Assembly (NCBI RefSeq): GCF_031679605.1
Contig: NZ_CP117522.1
Coordinates: 1,054,001-1,118,000, forward strand
Origin: Streptomyces luomodiensis
Lineage (GTDB): Bacteria; Actinomycetota; Actinomycetes; Streptomycetales; Streptomycetaceae
DNA length: 64,000 bases
Direction of reading: 5' to 3'
Shown here: piece by piece, positions 17,802-27,341 of the stretch
Layout: each line of letters opens with the position of its first letter
Numbering within the stretch: the stretch's first letter is position 1
Notes under the pieces: generated by a model
Told to the model about the DNA's origin: nothing
What the model saw: only the letters and a program-made list of their open reading frames with translations
Database searches by the model: none
Made by a program: the position numbers and the translations under genes

Positions 17802-18596
17802 TCAGGCCCTGATCACGCGGACACCGGCCTCGGTGTACGGGGCGACCAGCTCCTCACCGGCCCCGGTGTCCGTGACCAGAACATCGATCTCCTCCAGCGC
17901 GCAGATCCGGGCGAACGCCCGGCGGCCCAGCTTGGAGCTGTCGGCCACGACCACCACCCGGGCGGCCCGCGCGGCCATGAGGTGGTTGATGCTGGCCTCG
18001 CCCTCATGGTGGGCGGTCGCGCCCTGGGCGGTGTCCAGCGCGTCCACGCCGAGGATCGCCAGATCCAGCGAGACCTGGTCCAGCACCCCGTTGGCCAGCG
18101 GCCCCATCAGCTCGAAGGACTGCGGACGGGCGACCCCGCCGGTGAGCACGATCTTGACCTGGGGGCGCACCGCCAGTTCGCTGGCGATGTTCAGGGCGTT
18201 GGTGACGACCGTGACGGCCGGGCCGCCACCGGGCGCGGACAGATCGCCGCGGGTGGAGAGGGCTCGGGCGACCTCGGTGGTGGTCGTCCCGCCGTTGAGG
18301 CCCACGATCGAACCGGGCTCGGCCATACGGGCCGCCGCGGCGGCGATCCGCTGCTTCTCCGAGGCGCGCCGGGCGGTCTTGTAGCGCAGCGGAAGGTCGT
18401 ACGAGAGGTTGTGCGCCACCGCACCGCCACGGGTACGGCTGAGCATCTGCTGCTGGGCGAGTTCATCCAGGTCACGCCGGATGGTCGCGGCGGACACCGC
18501 CAGCTCGGCGGCCGCCTCCTCGACATCGATACTGCCGTCCCTGGCCAGCAGATCCAGCAGGGCGTTCCAGCGCTCGGGCCGTTTCACGCCGCTCAC
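17802..18596 (-). CDS. DeoR/GlpR-family transcriptional regulator
   Basis: Sugar-phosphate-responsive repressor of 264 aa (GTG 18596; GTG 18587 is an alternative). The N-terminal winged helix-turn-helix has SIDVEEAAAELAVSAATIRR and LSRTRGGAV. The C-terminal DeoRC effector domain has GSIVGLNGGTTTTEVARAL, VVTNALNIASEL, VLTGGVARPQSFELMGPLA and VADSSKLGRRAFARI. It is divergent from the SIS-domain and aldolase genes, which it probably controls. The 129-base gap (18597-18725) contains TTATCAGCTCGTACGAAAC, a possible operator region. Confidence 0.92.
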   Translation of the reverse strand: MSGVKRPERWNALLDLLARDGSIDVEEAAAELAVSAATIRRDLDELAQQQMLSRTRGGAVAHNLSYDLPLRYKTARRASEKQRIAAAAARMAEPGSIVGLNGGTTTTEVARALSTRGDLSAPGGGPAVTVVTNALNIASELAVRPQVKIVLTGGVARPQSFELMGPLANGVLDQVSLDLAILGVDALDTAQGATAHHEGEASINHLMAARAARVVVVADSSKLGRRAFARICALEEIDVLVTDTGAGEELVAPYTEAGVRVIRA

Positions 18597-18725
18597 CCTA
18601 CCCTCGCACCCCTCCGCTCTGGACTTCCATGCGTGATCCTGCGCATTATCAGCTCGTACGAAACAACTCCGCGCAACTTCGGGCGGCGCCGCTGCCCGGG
18701 TCATCCGTGCGACGAGGGGAGTCCC

Positions 18726-19619
18726 ATGAGCCACACCGAGGCCGAGATCGCGAGCCAGCCCGACTGCTGGCGGCGCGCCATCGCCCTGGCCCGGGAGCCG
18801 GAGGGGCCCGTACGGGAGGCGCTGCCCCGGCCGGGTGAGCGGGTCGCCGTCGTCGGCTGCGGCACCTCGTGGTTCATCGCCCAGTCGTACGCGGCGCTGC
18901 GCGAGGCGGCGGGCCAGGGCGAGACGGACGCGTTCGCCGCGTCGGAGATGCCCTCCGGCCGCGCCTACGACCGGGTGCTGGCGCTGTCCCGGTCCGGCAC
19001 CACGACCGAGGTGCTGGAGCTGCTGGGCGCGGTGCGCGGCCGGGTGCCCACCACCGTCATCACGGCGGTCCCCGGCTCCCCGGTCGTGGGCGCCGCGGAC
19101 GCCGCGGTCGTGATGGACTTCGCCGACGAGCGGTCGGTGGTGCAGACCCGCTGGGCCACCAGCGAACTCGCCCTGCTCCGCGCCCACCTGGGCGCGGAGC
19201 TGGAGCATCTCGCGGCGGACGGCGAGGCGGCGCTCGCCGAGCCACTCCCCCAGGCGCTCGTGGACGCCGGGCAGTTCACCTTCCTCGGCCGGGGCTGGAC
19301 CTACGGGGTCGCCCAGGAGGCCGCGCTCAAGATGCGCGAGGCGGCGGGGGCGTGGACCGAGGCGTACCCGGCCAAGGAGTACCGGCACGGCCCGATCAGC
19401 GTGACCGGCCCGCACAGCGTGGTGTGGTGGCTCGGCGAGGGCGCCTCCGATGTGACGGACGAGGAGATCACCCGGACCGGTGGCCGGGTCGCCGGACACG
19501 GCCGCGATCCGCTGGCCGAACTGGTGGTGGTGCAGCGGCTCGCGGTCGCGATCGCGGCGGCCCGCGGGCTCGACCCCGACGAGCCGCGCCATCTCACCCG
19601 CTCGGTGATCCTCGGCTGA
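18726..19619 (+). CDS. SIS-domain sugar-phosphate isomerase/deaminase-like protein
   Basis: Cytoplasmic protein of 297 aa with two SIS domains, similar in layout to AgaS/GlmS-type isomerases. SIS 1 has VVGCGTSWFIAQSYAALRE and the phosphosugar-binding LSRSGTTTEVLEL. SIS 2 has FLGRGWTYGVAQEAALKMRE and EAYPAKEYRHGP. It lies upstream of a class II aldolase with 65 bases between, under a divergent DeoR regulator. This resembles the galactosamine/galactitol catabolic arrangement, in which AgaS deaminates galactosamine-6-phosphate. The exact substrate is inferred. Confidence 0.88.
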   Translation: MSHTEAEIASQPDCWRRAIALAREPEGPVREALPRPGERVAVVGCGTSWFIAQSYAALREAAGQGETDAFAASEMPSGRAYDRVLALSRSGTTTEVLELLGAVRGRVPTTVITAVPGSPVVGAADAAVVMDFADERSVVQTRWATSELALLRAHLGAELEHLAADGEAALAEPLPQALVDAGQFTFLGRGWTYGVAQEAALKMREAAGAWTEAYPAKEYRHGPISVTGPHSVVWWLGEGASDVTDEEITRTGGRVAGHGRDPLAELVVVQRLAVAIAAARGLDPDEPRHLTRSVILG

Positions 19620-19684
19620 GCCGGGAGGAGCGGGCGGAGCACGGGAGAAGGCCGAAGTCGGAGTCGGGCGGAAGGAGCCGGGAG

Positions 19685-20524
19685 ATGCCGCTGGTGGCCA
19701 CCGGAGAGATCGTCGGGACGGCCGTGCGGGCCGGGCTCGGCGCGGGTGCGTTCAATGTCATCCAGATCGAGCACGCCCAGGCGATCGTGGCCGGGGCGGA
19801 GGCGGCGGGCGCGCCGGTGATCCTCCAGATCAGCGAGAACGCGGTGCGGTATCACGGCGCCCTGGCCGCCATCGGGCGGGCGGCGGTGGAAGTGGCCCGC
19901 GCGGCCCGGGTGCCGGTGGCCGTGCACCTGGACCATGCCACCGGGCCCGAGCTGGTGCGGGAGGCGGTGGGCCTGGGCTTCGGCTCGGTGATGTTCGACG
20001 CCTCGCGCCTGGATTACGACGGCAATGTGGCGGCGACCGCCGAGGTGGTGGCCGACTGCCATGCCCACGGGGTGTGGGTGGAGGCCGAGTTGGGCGAGGT
20101 GGGCGGCAAGGACGGCGTCCACGCACCGGGCGCCAGGACCGATCCGGCCGAGGCCGCCGCCTATGTGGCGGCGACGGGCGTGGACGCGCTCGCGGTGGCG
20201 GTGGGCACCTCGCACGCCATGGTCGTCAAGGCGGCGGTGGTGGATCTGGCGCTGGTCGCGGCCCTGCGCGCGGCCGTGCCCGTACCACTGGTGCTGCACG
20301 GCTCCTCCGGGGTGCCCGAGGCCGATCTGACCCGGGCGGTGGAGGCGGGGCTGACGAAGGTGAACATCGCCACCCATCTGAACGTGGCCTACACCCGGGC
20401 GATCCGCGACCATCTCGCCGGCCACCCCGATGTGGTCGACCCCCGCCGGTATGTCGCGGCGGCGCGTGACGCGGTGGCGCGGGAGGTGACCCGGCTGCTG
20501 AGGCTGGTGCGGGCCACGCGCTGA
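19685..20524 (+). CDS. Class II fructose/tagatose-bisphosphate-type aldolase
   Basis: Zinc-dependent aldolase of 279 aa, GatY/KbaY-like, splitting a ketose-bisphosphate into triose phosphates. It has GAFNVIQIEHAQAIVAGAEA, the zinc/substrate motif VAVHLDHATG, VWVEAELGEVGGKDGVH, LAVAVGTSHAM (GTSHG in most relatives), LVLHGSSGVPE and VNIATHLNVAYTRAI. It is the third gene of the DeoR-SIS-aldolase set. The 1-phosphofructokinase-family kinase expected in a complete pathway is not in this window. Confidence 0.9.
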   Translation: MPLVATGEIVGTAVRAGLGAGAFNVIQIEHAQAIVAGAEAAGAPVILQISENAVRYHGALAAIGRAAVEVARAARVPVAVHLDHATGPELVREAVGLGFGSVMFDASRLDYDGNVAATAEVVADCHAHGVWVEAELGEVGGKDGVHAPGARTDPAEAAAYVAATGVDALAVAVGTSHAMVVKAAVVDLALVAALRAAVPVPLVLHGSSGVPEADLTRAVEAGLTKVNIATHLNVAYTRAIRDHLAGHPDVVDPRRYVAAARDAVAREVTRLLRLVRATR

Positions 20525-20602
20525 GCGGCGCCGCCGGTGAGCCGATGACTTTCCCCGGGCCGGGCGGTCTCCACCGGTGAACACCACGCCAGGAGGTGGA
20601 CG

Positions 20603-21040
20603 TTGGCCGCACCCGAGCCCGAGAACCCGCCCACGCCGTACCCGCCCGCGCCGTACCCGGCCGTGCTGGTCCTGGACCGGCCGGTCACCCGCGCCGAGGT
20701 GGAGCGGCTGTGCGAACGGCTGCGCGCCCTGGTGCGCCACCGGCCCGGCCCAGGGCCGGTCACCGTGGACGTGGGCGGGGTGCGCCGGCCGGACCTGACG
20801 GTGGTCGAGGCCCTGGCCCGGCTGCGGCTGACCGCCCATCGGCTGGGGTGCGGCATCCGGCTTCGCGGCGCAGGCGGCGAACTGCGGCGGCTGCTCGCCT
20901 GGACCGGGCTGGACGAGGCCCTGACGGCTCCCGCGGCGTCAGGCCACGCCCTGGGGCTCGAGCCGGGCGGGCAGACCGAACAGCGGGAAGAGGCGCTCGG
21001 TCTCCAGGAAGGAGTTGAGCCCGGTGATCCGGCCGCCTGA
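20603..21040 (+). CDS. STAS-domain protein (anti-sigma factor antagonist-like)
   Basis: Protein of 145 aa from TTG 20603, with AGGAGGTGG upstream. After a Pro-rich start, residues 20-105 form a STAS fold: [60 protein letters not shown] and WTGLDEAL. Such proteins bind anti-sigma factors. No conserved Ser/Thr is obvious at the usual phosphorylation site (GGVRRPD). The final 34 codons overlap the 3' end of the convergent ECF sigma gene by 102 bases. Confidence 0.8.
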   Translation: MAAPEPENPPTPYPPAPYPAVLVLDRPVTRAEVERLCERLRALVRHRPGPGPVTVDVGGVRRPDLTVVEALARLRLTAHRLGCGIRLRGAGGELRRLLAWTGLDEALTAPAASGHALGLEPGGQTEQREEALGLQEGVEPGDPAA

Positions 21041-21940
21041 TATCTCCAGGACCTGGAGCGCCCAGGGCTCATGGCCGCCACCGGCGCCGCCCGGACGGTA
21101 CTGGCCGAAGGCGGGCATGCCGTTGGCCACGGTCGGGACCAGGCGCGAGCCCCGGCAGCCGATGCCATGGCCCACCAGCCATTGGCGGATGTGCTCATGG
21201 CCGCGCAGCCACAGCTCGTACGGTGGCATGGAGAGGGTGGCGTCCTCGTGCAGCAGGGCGGTGAGGGAGTCCAGGTCATAGCGCTCGAAGGCGTCCACAT
21301 AGCGGGCCAGCAGCGCGCGCTGCGCCTCGTCCAGCGGCTCGGCCGGGTCGGAGTCGCTGATCCCGCTCGCGGCGAGGGTGGCCCGCGCCCGCTGGAGCGC
21401 GCTGTTGACGGACGCGACGGTGGTGCCCAGCAGCTCGGCGACCTCGCTCGCCTTCCAGGCCAGCACCTCGCGCAGGATCAGCACCGCCCGCTGGCGGGGT
21501 GCCAGATGCTGGAGCGCGGCGATGAACGCGAGCCGCACCGCGTCCCGCTGGGCGGCCACCTCGGCGGGGTCTCCGCCGTCCGGCAGCACCTGGCCGTCGG
21601 GGACCGGCCCGATCCAGGTGGCCTCCGGCTGCTCGACGAGGGCGGCCGGGAAGGGGGTGGCCGCGGAGGTCAGATCCATGGGGCGGGCCCGCCGCTTACC
21701 GGCGCCCAGCATGTCCAGACAGACATTGGTGGCGATGCGGTAGAGCCATGATCGCAGCGCGGACCGGCCCTCGAAGCGGTCCAGGCCCCGCCAGGCGCGC
21801 ACCATCGTCTCCTGCACCGCGTCCTCGGCCTCGAAGGCCGAGCCCAGCATCCGATAGCAGTAACCGGTCAGCTGCGTGCGGTACGGCTCCAGCCGGAGCT
21901 CGACACCGGCCGCGCCGTCCACCGCCACCACATCACCCAT
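20939..21940 (-). CDS. ECF sigma factor with C-terminal SnoaL-like domain (SigG-type)
   Basis: RNA polymerase sigma factor of 333 aa. Region 2 includes [40 protein letters not shown] and [11 protein letters not shown]. Region 4 has [20 protein letters not shown] then [21 protein letters not shown] long C-terminal extension (residues 205-333; [20 protein letters not shown], later [13 protein letters not shown]) is a SnoaL-like domain. ECF groups of this kind need no separate anti-sigma factor because the fused domain modulates activity; that is family knowledge. The gene converges on and overlaps the STAS gene. Confidence 0.92.
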   Translation of the reverse strand: MGDVVAVDGAAGVELRLEPYRTQLTGYCYRMLGSAFEAEDAVQETMVRAWRGLDRFEGRSALRSWLYRIATNVCLDMLGAGKRRARPMDLTSAATPFPAALVEQPEATWIGPVPDGQVLPDGGDPAEVAAQRDAVRLAFIAALQHLAPRQRAVLILREVLAWKASEVAELLGTTVASVNSALQRARATLAASGISDSDPAEPLDEAQRALLARYVDAFERYDLDSLTALLHEDATLSMPPYELWLRGHEHIRQWLVGHGIGCRGSRLVPTVANGMPAFGQYRPGGAGGGHEPWALQVLEISGGRITGLNSFLETERLFPLFGLPARLEPQGVA

Positions 21941-22067
21941 CGCCGCACCTCATCGCTGCTCGGAACCGCCGCTCGGACTCCCGTGGGTGAGAAACGTAGC
22001 GGGCACCACTGACAACGGCGCGGAGCTGGGCATTCGCGGAGGTGTCCGAGTGCGCCGGACGGGTGCC

Positions 22068-22307
22068 TCAGGTCACCGGGCGGGCGGTGACCATGGCCGC
22101 GTGCACCTGGTGCCCGCCGCTGGCGATCATCCGCACCTCGGCCCGGTCGCTGATCTCCGCCCGCACGATGCCGGTGTCGTCCGCGTACACCGGGTGACCG
22201 CCCGGACCGCTGCTGTCCGTGCGGTGCACCATGACGACGTCCGCGGCCTCCGGGTCCGGGGTGGTCGTATCCACGAAGACCAGCTCATACCTCTCTCGGC
22301 TCCGCAT
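22068..22307 (-). CDS. DUF6296-like small protein
   Basis: A 79-aa protein from ATG 22307 with GGAGGAGG upstream. The segments RYELVFVDTT, GPGGHPVYADDTGIVRAEIS and VRMIASGGHQVHAAM match the short streptomycete DUF6296 proteins as I know them. No function is assigned. The 60-base gap after it leads into the ketoreductase remnant. Confidence 0.78.
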   Translation of the reverse strand: MRSRERYELVFVDTTTPDPEAADVVMVHRTDSSGPGGHPVYADDTGIVRAEISDRAEVRMIASGGHQVHAAMVTARPVT

Positions 22308-22362
22308 CACGTCCTCCTCCGCACCGACCCGCCCCCGCCATCTCAAACCATGACATTCCACA

Positions 22363-22690
22363 CTATCGCTCGGCTCCGGGAGCGCAAGAGGTTCGAAGGA
22401 CAGGCCCGTCGAGGTGGGACACGGCGTCCAGCTTGGTCGGCAGCACCGCCTCCAGTGCCTTGGGGGTGAGTCCGCGGAACATGCCGTCACGTGTCGCGCC
22501 GGCCGCGTGGATGACGCCCCGCAGCGGAAGGTCCGCCGGTATCCGGGAGAGCAGTCCGTTGACGGCGGCGACGCCGACGGCCGCACTGCCCGCCAGCACG
22601 CCGTAGGCCGTGCCCGCGTGCCGTGACAGGGCCGAGCCCACCACCCCGCCGGCGCCCGTGACATCGAGGAGCAAGACCGTCCTTCGCCTC
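22363..22690 (-). pseudogene. Polyketide-synthase ketoreductase (KR) remnant
   Basis: The reverse strand encodes TVLLLDVTGAGGVVGSALSR followed by PLRGVIHAAGATRDGMFRGL and TPKALEAVLPTKLDAVSHLD. These align with the Rossmann start and the HAAG...LTPE.L..VL.PK.DAA.HL core of modular PKS KR domains. The middle beta-strands are shortened and both ends are missing. The best start is a TTG at 22674 without a convincing ribosome site. Only about 100 codons remain, so I read it as a decayed fragment, not a working gene. Confidence 0.55.
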
Positions 22691-22752
22691 GATGGCCACC
22701 TCCGCGGCGGGGACGGAAAGGAGTGAACGGCCGCCCGGCCCGGTGGGCGTCG

Positions 22753-25700
22753 TCAGGGCCGGGCTTCTGCAGGGGCGGAGGTCTGGTCGGTGGCATCGGC
22801 GTCCTCCTGCTCCGCCGTGACCCTCCCGATGCCCAGCAGCGACGCCAGGAGGGGGCCGAACAGCGTGGCCACGACGATGGAGCCCAGGGTGATGGCCCAG
22901 GCGAACGGGCCGAGCGGGGTGCAGTCGAAGAACTGGCTGACGCCCGGGGTCTGGATGATGGCGACGAGCACCGCGGCGGAGCCCAGACCGGCGATCAGCA
23001 CATGCCGGTCCCGGCCGCCCGCGGTCAGGGTCTGCGCCAGCTGGGTGCCGACCAGGGCGGCGAGCGCCACCGTACCGGCCCGGCGGGTTCTGCCGGTGAC
23101 CCGGCCACCGGTCCACGCCAGTCCGGCGCCGGCGGCGGTGATGACGCCCCGCAGCAGCATCTCCTTGGTCAGCGCCACGCCCAGGGAACGGCTGGGGCCC
23201 TCCTTGAGCAGCCGTTCGCCGGTGTGCCCGGTCGGCTCACGCACCGCGATGGCGAGCGCGGGCGCGAGGTCGGTCAGCAGGTTGACCAGCATGATCTGAC
23301 GGGCGCTCAGGGGTGTGGAGCCGGTGAGGGCGGAGGTCGCCACGCTGAAGGTGACCTCGCCGAAGTTGCCGCCGATGAGGATGGCGAGGGCCACCCGGAC
23401 CGAGGCCCACATGGCGCGCCCCTCCATCAGGGCCGAGACGATCGTCTCCAGGCGGTCGTCGGTGACGACCAGGTCCGCCGCGGCGGTCGCGGCGGGGGTG
23501 CCGCGCCGTCCCAGGGCGATGCCGATGTCCGCGAGCCGGATGGCGGGGGCGTCGTTGGCGCCGTCCCCGGTCATCGCCACCACCCGGCCCAGGCGCTGAT
23601 ACGCCTGGACGATACGGACCTTGTGGTGCGGGCTGCACCGGGCGATCACGTCCACCGTCGGCAGCAGTTCGTCCAGCCGCGCGTCGTCCATCTCGTCCAG
23701 CTCCGGGCCGGTGCACACCATCGGCTCGGGGACGTCCATGATGGTGGCCGCGATGGCGTCCGCGGTGGCGGGGTGGTCGCCGGTGAGCATCACGGTCTGC
23801 ACCCCGGCCTCGCGCAGCCGCGCGGTGGCGGGGGCGGCGCTGGTGCGGACGGGGTCGGCGAGCGCGATGAAGCCGAGGAACTCCAGGTCCCTGACGGTCT
23901 CGTCGGTCAGCTCCTCGTCCTGACGCATCGGGCGCTCGGCCACCGCCAGCACCCGCCGCCCCGCACCGGCCAGCTCCTCCGCGGCCTCGGTCAGCTTCCC
24001 GATGCCCTCGGCGTCCAGTTCGGCGGCCCGTCCGGTGCCCGGTACGCGCCACCGGGCGACCCGCTCCAGGACGCCCTCGGGCGCCCCCTTGACGCTGAGC
24101 AGCGCACCGTGCGCGGTGCGCCCGGCGGTGGCGTGGTAGGCGCGGGAGGGTTCGAAGGGCAGCGCGTCGGTACGCCGCCAGCGGGGCGCCCCGCGCCGCA
24201 CCCCGACCCCGGCCCGGCGCGCCCCGGTGCTCACCGCGCGGTCGGTCCGGTGCGCCATGGGTTCGGCCTGGCGGGCCGGCGGGGTCGCGCGCAGGGCGGC
24301 GGCGAGCACCGCCTTACGGGGCGCGTCGAGCCGGTCGGCGGGGAGCGGGCCGGCGCCGTCGCTGACCGCCGCGAGCTGGAGGTTGCCCTCGGTGAGGGTC
24401 CCGGTCTTGTCGAAGCACAGCACGTCGGCGCGGCCGAGCGCCTCGATGGTGCGGGGGTTGCGGACCAGCGCGCCGAGGTCGGCCAGCCGCCGGGCGGCGG
24501 CCAGCTGGGCCGCGTTGACCAGGAACGGCAGCCCTTCGGGGACGGAGGCGACGGCGAGGTTGACGGCCGAGGCGAGGTTCTTGGTGAGCGGGAGGCCGTG
24601 CAGCAGCCCGGCCCCGGTGACCGCGGCGGCGGAGCCCAGCGCGATGGGCACGCTGGACCGGGTGAGCGAGGTCAGCCGCGCCTCGACACCGGTGACGGGC
24701 GCGGCCTGGCGGGCGGTGGCCAGGCTGCGGCCCACCTCGGTGGCCGGTCCGGTGGCCACGACGACGGCCACGGCGCGCCCCGCGGAGACCGTGGTGCCCT
24801 CGTAGAGCATCGACCGGCGCTGGGTGATGTGCCCGCCGACGACCGGCGCCGGGTCCTTGGGGACCGGGAGGGACTCGCCGGTCAGCGAGGACTCGTCGGC
24901 CTCGAGCCCCTCGGCCTCCAGCAGCCGGCAGTCGGCGGGCACCACGTCCTCGGGGCCCAGTACGACGATGTCGCCGGGGACGAGGTCTCCGGCGGTCACG
25001 AGGCGTTCGGTACCGCTCCGGCGGACCCGGGCGCCGATGGCCGACCGGGCGAACAGCTCGGACAGCGCCCGCTCGGTCCTGACCCGCTGGAATCCGCCGA
25101 CGAGGGCGGAGGTGCCGGTGATGGCGGCCACCAGCGCGGCGTCGGTGCGCGAGCCCACGGCGGCGGCCAGGGCGGCCCCGGCGGCGAGGACCGGTGTCAG
25201 CGGGTTGGCCAGCTCCTCGATGAACGCGGCGGGCAGGCTGGTGCCGGTGGGCTCGCCCCGGCGCGGCCCCTGGCCCGCGCGGGCCGCCGCCTCCTGCGGG
25301 GTCAGACCGTCGAGCCCGGTGCCCAGACGCTCCAGGACGCGCGGTACGGGCATCAGATACCAGGGGGTGGTGGTCACCGGAGGGTCCATGGGGCGGGCGA
25401 GGAGCTGGCGCACCCGCCAGTTGCCCAGGGCGAAGGCCAGGGTCCCCGCGGTGGTGCCCGCCGCCGCGCCGCGCGCGGCGGCCTGGTCCGGGGCCGCCTG
25501 GAGGGCGGCCACCGCGCCGATGGCGCTGCCGCCCGCGGACAGCAGGGCGCTCTCCCGGTCGACCCGCGCGGCGACCCCCACGGCGTCCACGATGAGCCCG
25601 GCCGACTCCAGGTCGGCGCCGACGAGCAGATGGGCTCCCCAGGCCGGGGGCTCGCCCTCGCGGTGCACCCCGATGCCGCAGTCGGCCGCTCCCAGCGCCC

Positions 25701-27240
25701 GGCGGTTGCCGGAGAGCAGCAGCACGACCGCGCCGTCGGCCTGAAGGGAGCGTACGGAGGCCACGAGACGGCCGCCGGACGGCGCCACCGCGTCGGCGAA
25801 GGTGATGCCCGTGGGATGCGGCCGGTCGGTGGCCAGGACGATGCGCGCGCCCGCCCGGCGGGCGGCGGCCGCCACGGCCTCGGCCCCGGGGACGGTCTGC
25901 GGCGCGAGGCCCACCACCGCCTGGAGCCTGCGCCCCCGGGCCAGGCCGAGCACCCGCTCGCTGCCCCGGCGGCGGAGCCTCGCCGCGGTCTGCCGGCCGG
26001 TGCGGCCGGTCAGCTCGAGACGGTCCAGGGGGCCGAGCACCCATCCGTTGTCGCGGCGGATCTCCAGGGGCTGATCGGCGTCGAAGAGGCCGAAGAGCCG
26101 CCCGGTGGTCCGCTCGGGTTCGGCGCCGCCGAGGAGTTCCAGGTCGACGGGCTCGTAGCGGTCGCCGCGCAGGGCCTCCTCGTCCAGCACCACGGTGTCC
26201 ACCCGGCCCAGCCGCCGCAGACAGCTGCGGTCCATGGCCAGGACGCCGCGCAGCGCCAGGAACCGGCCGAGGCTGGTCGCGAACCCCTCCCGGCCGGCCC
26301 CCGGCGCCTTGGGCACGGACGCGAAGGCGACGGCCAGGGCGCGCCGTGGGCGGGCGAAGGGGGCGGCGAGGGCACCGGCCACGGCTCCGGCGGCCATGGA
26401 GCGCTCCGCGAAGCGCTCCACGGTGTCCTGGGGGGACGGTCCCGGCCGCTCGACCACGATCGGCTCGGCCCGCACGTCCTGGGGGCCGTGCACCAGCTGC
26501 GGCTCCATCGCGGCCCAGGCCCGGCCCTCCGCCTCCGCCTCCCGCCACAGGGCCATCCGCTGGAGGAGGTCGAGCGCGAGCCCGCCGCCCCGGGTGGCCA
26601 CGCTCTGGGCCAGCGCGCTCAGCACCGGCAAGGCCGCCTCGGTCGGCTCCCCGCGGGTGATGGCCAGGGCCAGCCGCCGCAGGCGGGGGTGGTTCTGGAC
26701 GACGGACACGGTCGCGGCCACCTCGGCCGGCAGCCGGAGCCAGGGGGCCAGCCGCAGGGCGGTGGCGACGCTCAGCCCCGCGACGTCCGCGGCCACCACG
26801 GCCAGGGACTGGGCCGCCTTCGGGCCGCCGGAGGGATGGCGTGGCTCCGGGGCCCACTCGTCGAACTCCTCGGGGCGCGCGGCCGGCTCCTGGGCCTCCG
26901 CGCGCTCGATCCGGGCGAGCAGGGTCTGCTCGGACGGGGGCGGTCTGTCCACGGCCACCACGACGCGTTCGGAGGGCGCGTTCACCCGCGCCCACCGCAC
27001 CCGCGGATGCTCCTCGAGGGCCTCTTCCACCCGGCGGGCCACTCGCTCGCCGCCGATCCCGTGCACCCCGCGGACCTCGATGTAGTACCGCCCCGGAGAG
27101 GACCAGATCCCCCGCTGGGAGGGCCGGACCAGCCGTGCGACGGCTCCGGCGGCATCCCGCACGCCCGCGGCCACGCCGCCCTTGATGGGGGCGAGCAGGG
27201 CGGGCGGCAGGGGCAGGCGCAGTGCTGACAGCGGTGACAT
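22753..27240 (-). CDS. Very large CtpI/CtpH-like P-type cation ATPase
   Basis: Membrane ATPase of 1495 aa, similar in size and layout to mycobacterial CtpI/CtpH. An HMA-like segment (YYIEVRGVHGIGGERVARRV) opens the protein. The first half ends in a relic P-domain: VDTVVLDEEALRGD, with D353 but no DKTGT, then LQADGAVVLLLSGNRRALGA. The second half is a complete pump: SSLTGESLPVPKD, SVPEGLPFLVN, CFDKTGTLTEG with the phosphorylated D944, FEPSRAYHA, VMLTGDHPATADAIAA and MTGDGANDAPAIRLADIGIA, with C-terminal helices after it. The transported ion is unknown (Ca2+/Mg2+ or heavy metal). It is divergent from the hendecad-repeat protein. Confidence 0.9.
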   Translation of the reverse strand: MSPLSALRLPLPPALLAPIKGGVAAGVRDAAGAVARLVRPSQRGIWSSPGRYYIEVRGVHGIGGERVARRVEEALEEHPRVRWARVNAPSERVVVAVDRPPPSEQTLLARIERAEAQEPAARPEEFDEWAPEPRHPSGGPKAAQSLAVVAADVAGLSVATALRLAPWLRLPAEVAATVSVVQNHPRLRRLALAITRGEPTEAALPVLSALAQSVATRGGGLALDLLQRMALWREAEAEGRAWAAMEPQLVHGPQDVRAEPIVVERPGPSPQDTVERFAERSMAAGAVAGALAAPFARPRRALAVAFASVPKAPGAGREGFATSLGRFLALRGVLAMDRSCLRRLGRVDTVVLDEEALRGDRYEPVDLELLGGAEPERTTGRLFGLFDADQPLEIRRDNGWVLGPLDRLELTGRTGRQTAARLRRRGSERVLGLARGRRLQAVVGLAPQTVPGAEAVAAAARRAGARIVLATDRPHPTGITFADAVAPSGGRLVASVRSLQADGAVVLLLSGNRRALGAADCGIGVHREGEPPAWGAHLLVGADLESAGLIVDAVGVAARVDRESALLSAGGSAIGAVAALQAAPDQAAARGAAAGTTAGTLAFALGNWRVRQLLARPMDPPVTTTPWYLMPVPRVLERLGTGLDGLTPQEAAARAGQGPRRGEPTGTSLPAAFIEELANPLTPVLAAGAALAAAVGSRTDAALVAAITGTSALVGGFQRVRTERALSELFARSAIGARVRRSGTERLVTAGDLVPGDIVVLGPEDVVPADCRLLEAEGLEADESSLTGESLPVPKDPAPVVGGHITQRRSMLYEGTTVSAGRAVAVVVATGPATEVGRSLATARQAAPVTGVEARLTSLTRSSVPIALGSAAAVTGAGLLHGLPLTKNLASAVNLAVASVPEGLPFLVNAAQLAAARRLADLGALVRNPRTIEALGRADVLCFDKTGTLTEGNLQLAAVSDGAGPLPADRLDAPRKAVLAAALRATPPARQAEPMAHRTDRAVSTGARRAGVGVRRGAPRWRRTDALPFEPSRAYHATAGRTAHGALLSVKGAPEGVLERVARWRVPGTGRAAELDAEGIGKLTEAAEELAGAGRRVLAVAERPMRQDEELTDETVRDLEFLGFIALADPVRTSAAPATARLREAGVQTVMLTGDHPATADAIAATIMDVPEPMVCTGPELDEMDDARLDELLPTVDVIARCSPHHKVRIVQAYQRLGRVVAMTGDGANDAPAIRLADIGIALGRRGTPAATAAADLVVTDDRLETIVSALMEGRAMWASVRVALAILIGGNFGEVTFSVATSALTGSTPLSARQIMLVNLLTDLAPALAIAVREPTGHTGERLLKEGPSRSLGVALTKEMLLRGVITAAGAGLAWTGGRVTGRTRRAGTVALAALVGTQLAQTLTAGGRDRHVLIAGLGSAAVLVAIIQTPGVSQFFDCTPLGPFAWAITLGSIVVATLFGPLLASLLGIGRVTAEQEDADATDQTSAPAEARP

Positions 27241-27341
27241 CGAGGGGACCTCCGCTCTCCGGGCAGCCTGCCCGGTTCATCCCGATTACCCTGAAAAGGG
27301 AAGAAGATTCCATTCGCCATCACCGTGTGGACGTGAGACCA

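Noticed and set aside
22723..27228. A 1501-codon open frame on the forward strand
   Set aside because: It is antisense to the P-type ATPase, whose motifs are complete. In high-GC sequence the complementary frame stays open. The translation is Gly/Arg/His-rich with no domain.
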